Source of the DNA: Bacteroidota bacterium
GTDB taxonomy: Bacteria; Bacteroidota; Bacteroidia; B-17B0; Aurantibacillaceae
DNA length: 64,000 bases
Reading direction: 5' to 3'
Assembly (NCBI GenBank): GCA_963169355.1
Contig: CAUJCR010000013.1
Location: forward strand, 1-64,000
Made by a program: the position numbers and the translations under genes. This document shows positions 62,898-64,000 of the stretch, piece by piece. Position 1 is the first letter of the stretch. Each line of letters begins with the position of its first letter. The notes beneath the pieces are model-generated. The model worked only from the letters and a program-made list of their open reading frames with translations, made no database searches and had not been told where the DNA came from.

Positions 62898-63851
62898 ATG
62901 TCGAAAAAAACAAAGGCTTCGTCAAAGATTAAAAAAGCAACATCTAAAAAAGTTGTCTCTAAATCAAAACCTGCAGCTAAAAAGAAAGCAGTTGCTAAAA
63001 AACCTGTTGCAAAGAAAAAGGCTGTTAAACCTACTATAAAAAAGGTAGTAAAAAAGCCTGTTGCTAAAAAAACGACTAAACCTGTTAAAAAGCAAGTTGC
63101 TAAAAAGAAAGTAGTTAAACCTATTAAAAAAGCAGTTGCTAAAAAAACTATTAAGGCAATTAAAAAGGTTGCTAAAAAAGTAGCAACAAAAAAAGTAGTT
63201 GCTAAGAAAAAGGTAGTTAAAAAACCAGTAATAAAGAAGAAAACAGCTAAGAAACTAGCTAAACCTGTAAAAAAGGCAGTGGCTAAAAAAGTACTTAAAC
63301 CTGTTGTGAAAAAACAGGCTCCTAAAAAAGTAGCTAAAGTAGTTGCTAAAAAAGTAGAAGCAATAAAACCAAAAGTAACGATTAAGCCTGTTATTCAGGA
63401 ACCTATAAAAAAAGTTGCAGCTGTTGTAAATCCATATCAATCTGCACCTGTTAAGTTTGATAAGGAACCTGCAGGAAAATTTGAAATGGAGTTTTTTGTA
63501 AGAGCTTCTGAGGATATGGTATATGAGTTTGTAAGTACTGAAAGTGGACTATCTGAGTGGTTTTGTGATGATGTAACCATTCGTGATGGTATTTATTCTT
63601 TTGTATGGGACGGACACACACAACAAGCTCGCCTTATTAAAGATAATCCGCCGTTTGCTATACGTTTTCAGTGGTTAGATAAAACAGATGGAAGCTATTT
63701 TGAATTTAGAACACAAAAAGATGAATTAACTAATGATATGTCGTTGATAATCACTGATTTCGCTTCTGATAGGGCAGAAGAGCTTTCAGCTAAATCTTTA
63801 TGGCAAAGTCAGGTTAATAAGTTGTTTCACGTCTTAGGTTCGGTATCTTAA
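62898..63851 (+). CDS. START-like domain protein with a histone-H1-like lysine/alanine-rich N-terminal tail
   Basis: A 317-residue protein. Residues 1 to about 150 are almost entirely Lys, Ala, Val, Pro and Thr in short repeats such as KKAVAKKPVAKKKAVK and KKVVAKKKVVKKP, resembling the C-terminal tail of histone H1 and bacterial H1-like proteins (Hc1, AlgP); they are predicted disordered, strongly basic and able to bind DNA or RNA. A linker (about 150-193) leads to a START_2/SRPBCC domain (about 194-317; KFEMEFFVRASEDMVYEFVS, SGLSEWFCDDV, YSFVWDGHTQQARL, SLWQSQVNKLFHVLGS). START_2 proteins of Bacteroidota are usually only about 130 residues, so the tail looks like an added module. Function unknown. 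Confidence 0.85.
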   Translation: MSKKTKASSKIKKATSKKVVSKSKPAAKKKAVAKKPVAKKKAVKPTIKKVVKKPVAKKTTKPVKKQVAKKKVVKPIKKAVAKKTIKAIKKVAKKVATKKVVAKKKVVKKPVIKKKTAKKLAKPVKKAVAKKVLKPVVKKQAPKKVAKVVAKKVEAIKPKVTIKPVIQEPIKKVAAVVNPYQSAPVKFDKEPAGKFEMEFFVRASEDMVYEFVSTESGLSEWFCDDVTIRDGIYSFVWDGHTQQARLIKDNPPFAIRFQWLDKTDGSYFEFRTQKDELTNDMSLIITDFASDRAEELSAKSLWQSQVNKLFHVLGSVS

Positions 63852-64000
63852 TAATTCAAACGCCTATTTTACTCAATTATTATAGTTGAAATTCATAAAT
63901 ATTAGTATTTTAGCCAAGTATTAACTTAAACTTTTATTCCTATAGCATAGACATCTACTTAAATTTTTTAATACTATCATTTAAAATTAGTAGTTCTTAT
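63852..64000. other. Right-edge intergenic stretch
   Basis: 149 bp of AT-rich sequence after the START-like gene. I see no terminator hairpin, RNA gene or ORF start. It may contain the promoter of a gene beyond the window. Confidence 0.4.

Noticed and set aside
62836..63039. Plus-strand open frame of 67 codons rich in Lys, Arg and Leu
   Set aside because: It is an alternative frame of the lysine-rich repeat at the start of the START-like gene; the repeat composition produces it.

Overview
The window is AT-rich (roughly one third G+C by eye), gene-dense DNA from a member of the Bacteroidota. The evidence is the set of type IX secretion (T9SS) type A C-terminal sorting domains on secreted proteins, the DUF5686, DUF4159, DUF3127, START_2 and reg_prop/Y_Y_Y families, start sites without clear Shine-Dalgarno sequences, and TAnnTTTG motifs (the Bacteroidota -7 element) upstream of many genes. 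I cannot place it below phylum with confidence. No rRNA, tRNA, CRISPR array, prophage or canonical insertion sequence was seen.

Layout. 0.1-13.2 kb: a 1542-residue T9SS surface protein, two membrane-anchored SpoIIE-type phosphatases with different sensors (beta-propeller and TPR), and between them mannose-1-phosphate guanylyltransferase, an MFS transporter and a CoA-binding protein. 13.2-17.4 kb: alaS, then an AAA_14/DUF4143 ATPase bracketed by two near-identical 37-bp palindromes. 17.5-22.2 kb: a tight four-gene unit (M23 peptidase, APC permease, lipoprotein, SxxK/SDN serine hydrolase). 22.3-31.9 kb: two TPR histidine kinase/NarL regulator pairs in opposite orientation around T9SS surface-protein genes whose 3' ends have been duplicated. 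32.0-43.2 kb: envelope and housekeeping genes (lptD, amidase, LOG-like protein, DUF349 protein, T9SS endonuclease I, sugar-phosphate transferase, pcm). 43.3-49.1 kb: an outer-membrane-like protein, a deoxyhypusine-synthase-family protein, DUF5686, a TerB/J-domain protein and a small repeat protein. 49.2-55.2 kb: a MarR-RND-TolC efflux operon with a likely MarR operator. 55.3-64 kb: DUF3127, asparaginase, folB, DUF4159, a PD40 gene interrupted by one in-frame TAA, two rhomboids behind mutL, and a START-like protein carrying a histone-H1-like lysine/alanine tail.

How it fits together. Much of the window serves the envelope: LPS transport (lptD), peptidoglycan turnover (M23, amidase, serine hydrolase), polysaccharide precursors (GDP-mannose, sugar-1-P transferase), T9SS surface proteins, and signalling modules that read periplasmic cues. 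The best candidates for something undescribed are the palindrome-bracketed ATPase, the H1-tail/START fusion, the 25-residue-repeat protein, and the shuffling of T9SS sorting-domain/terminator cassettes.
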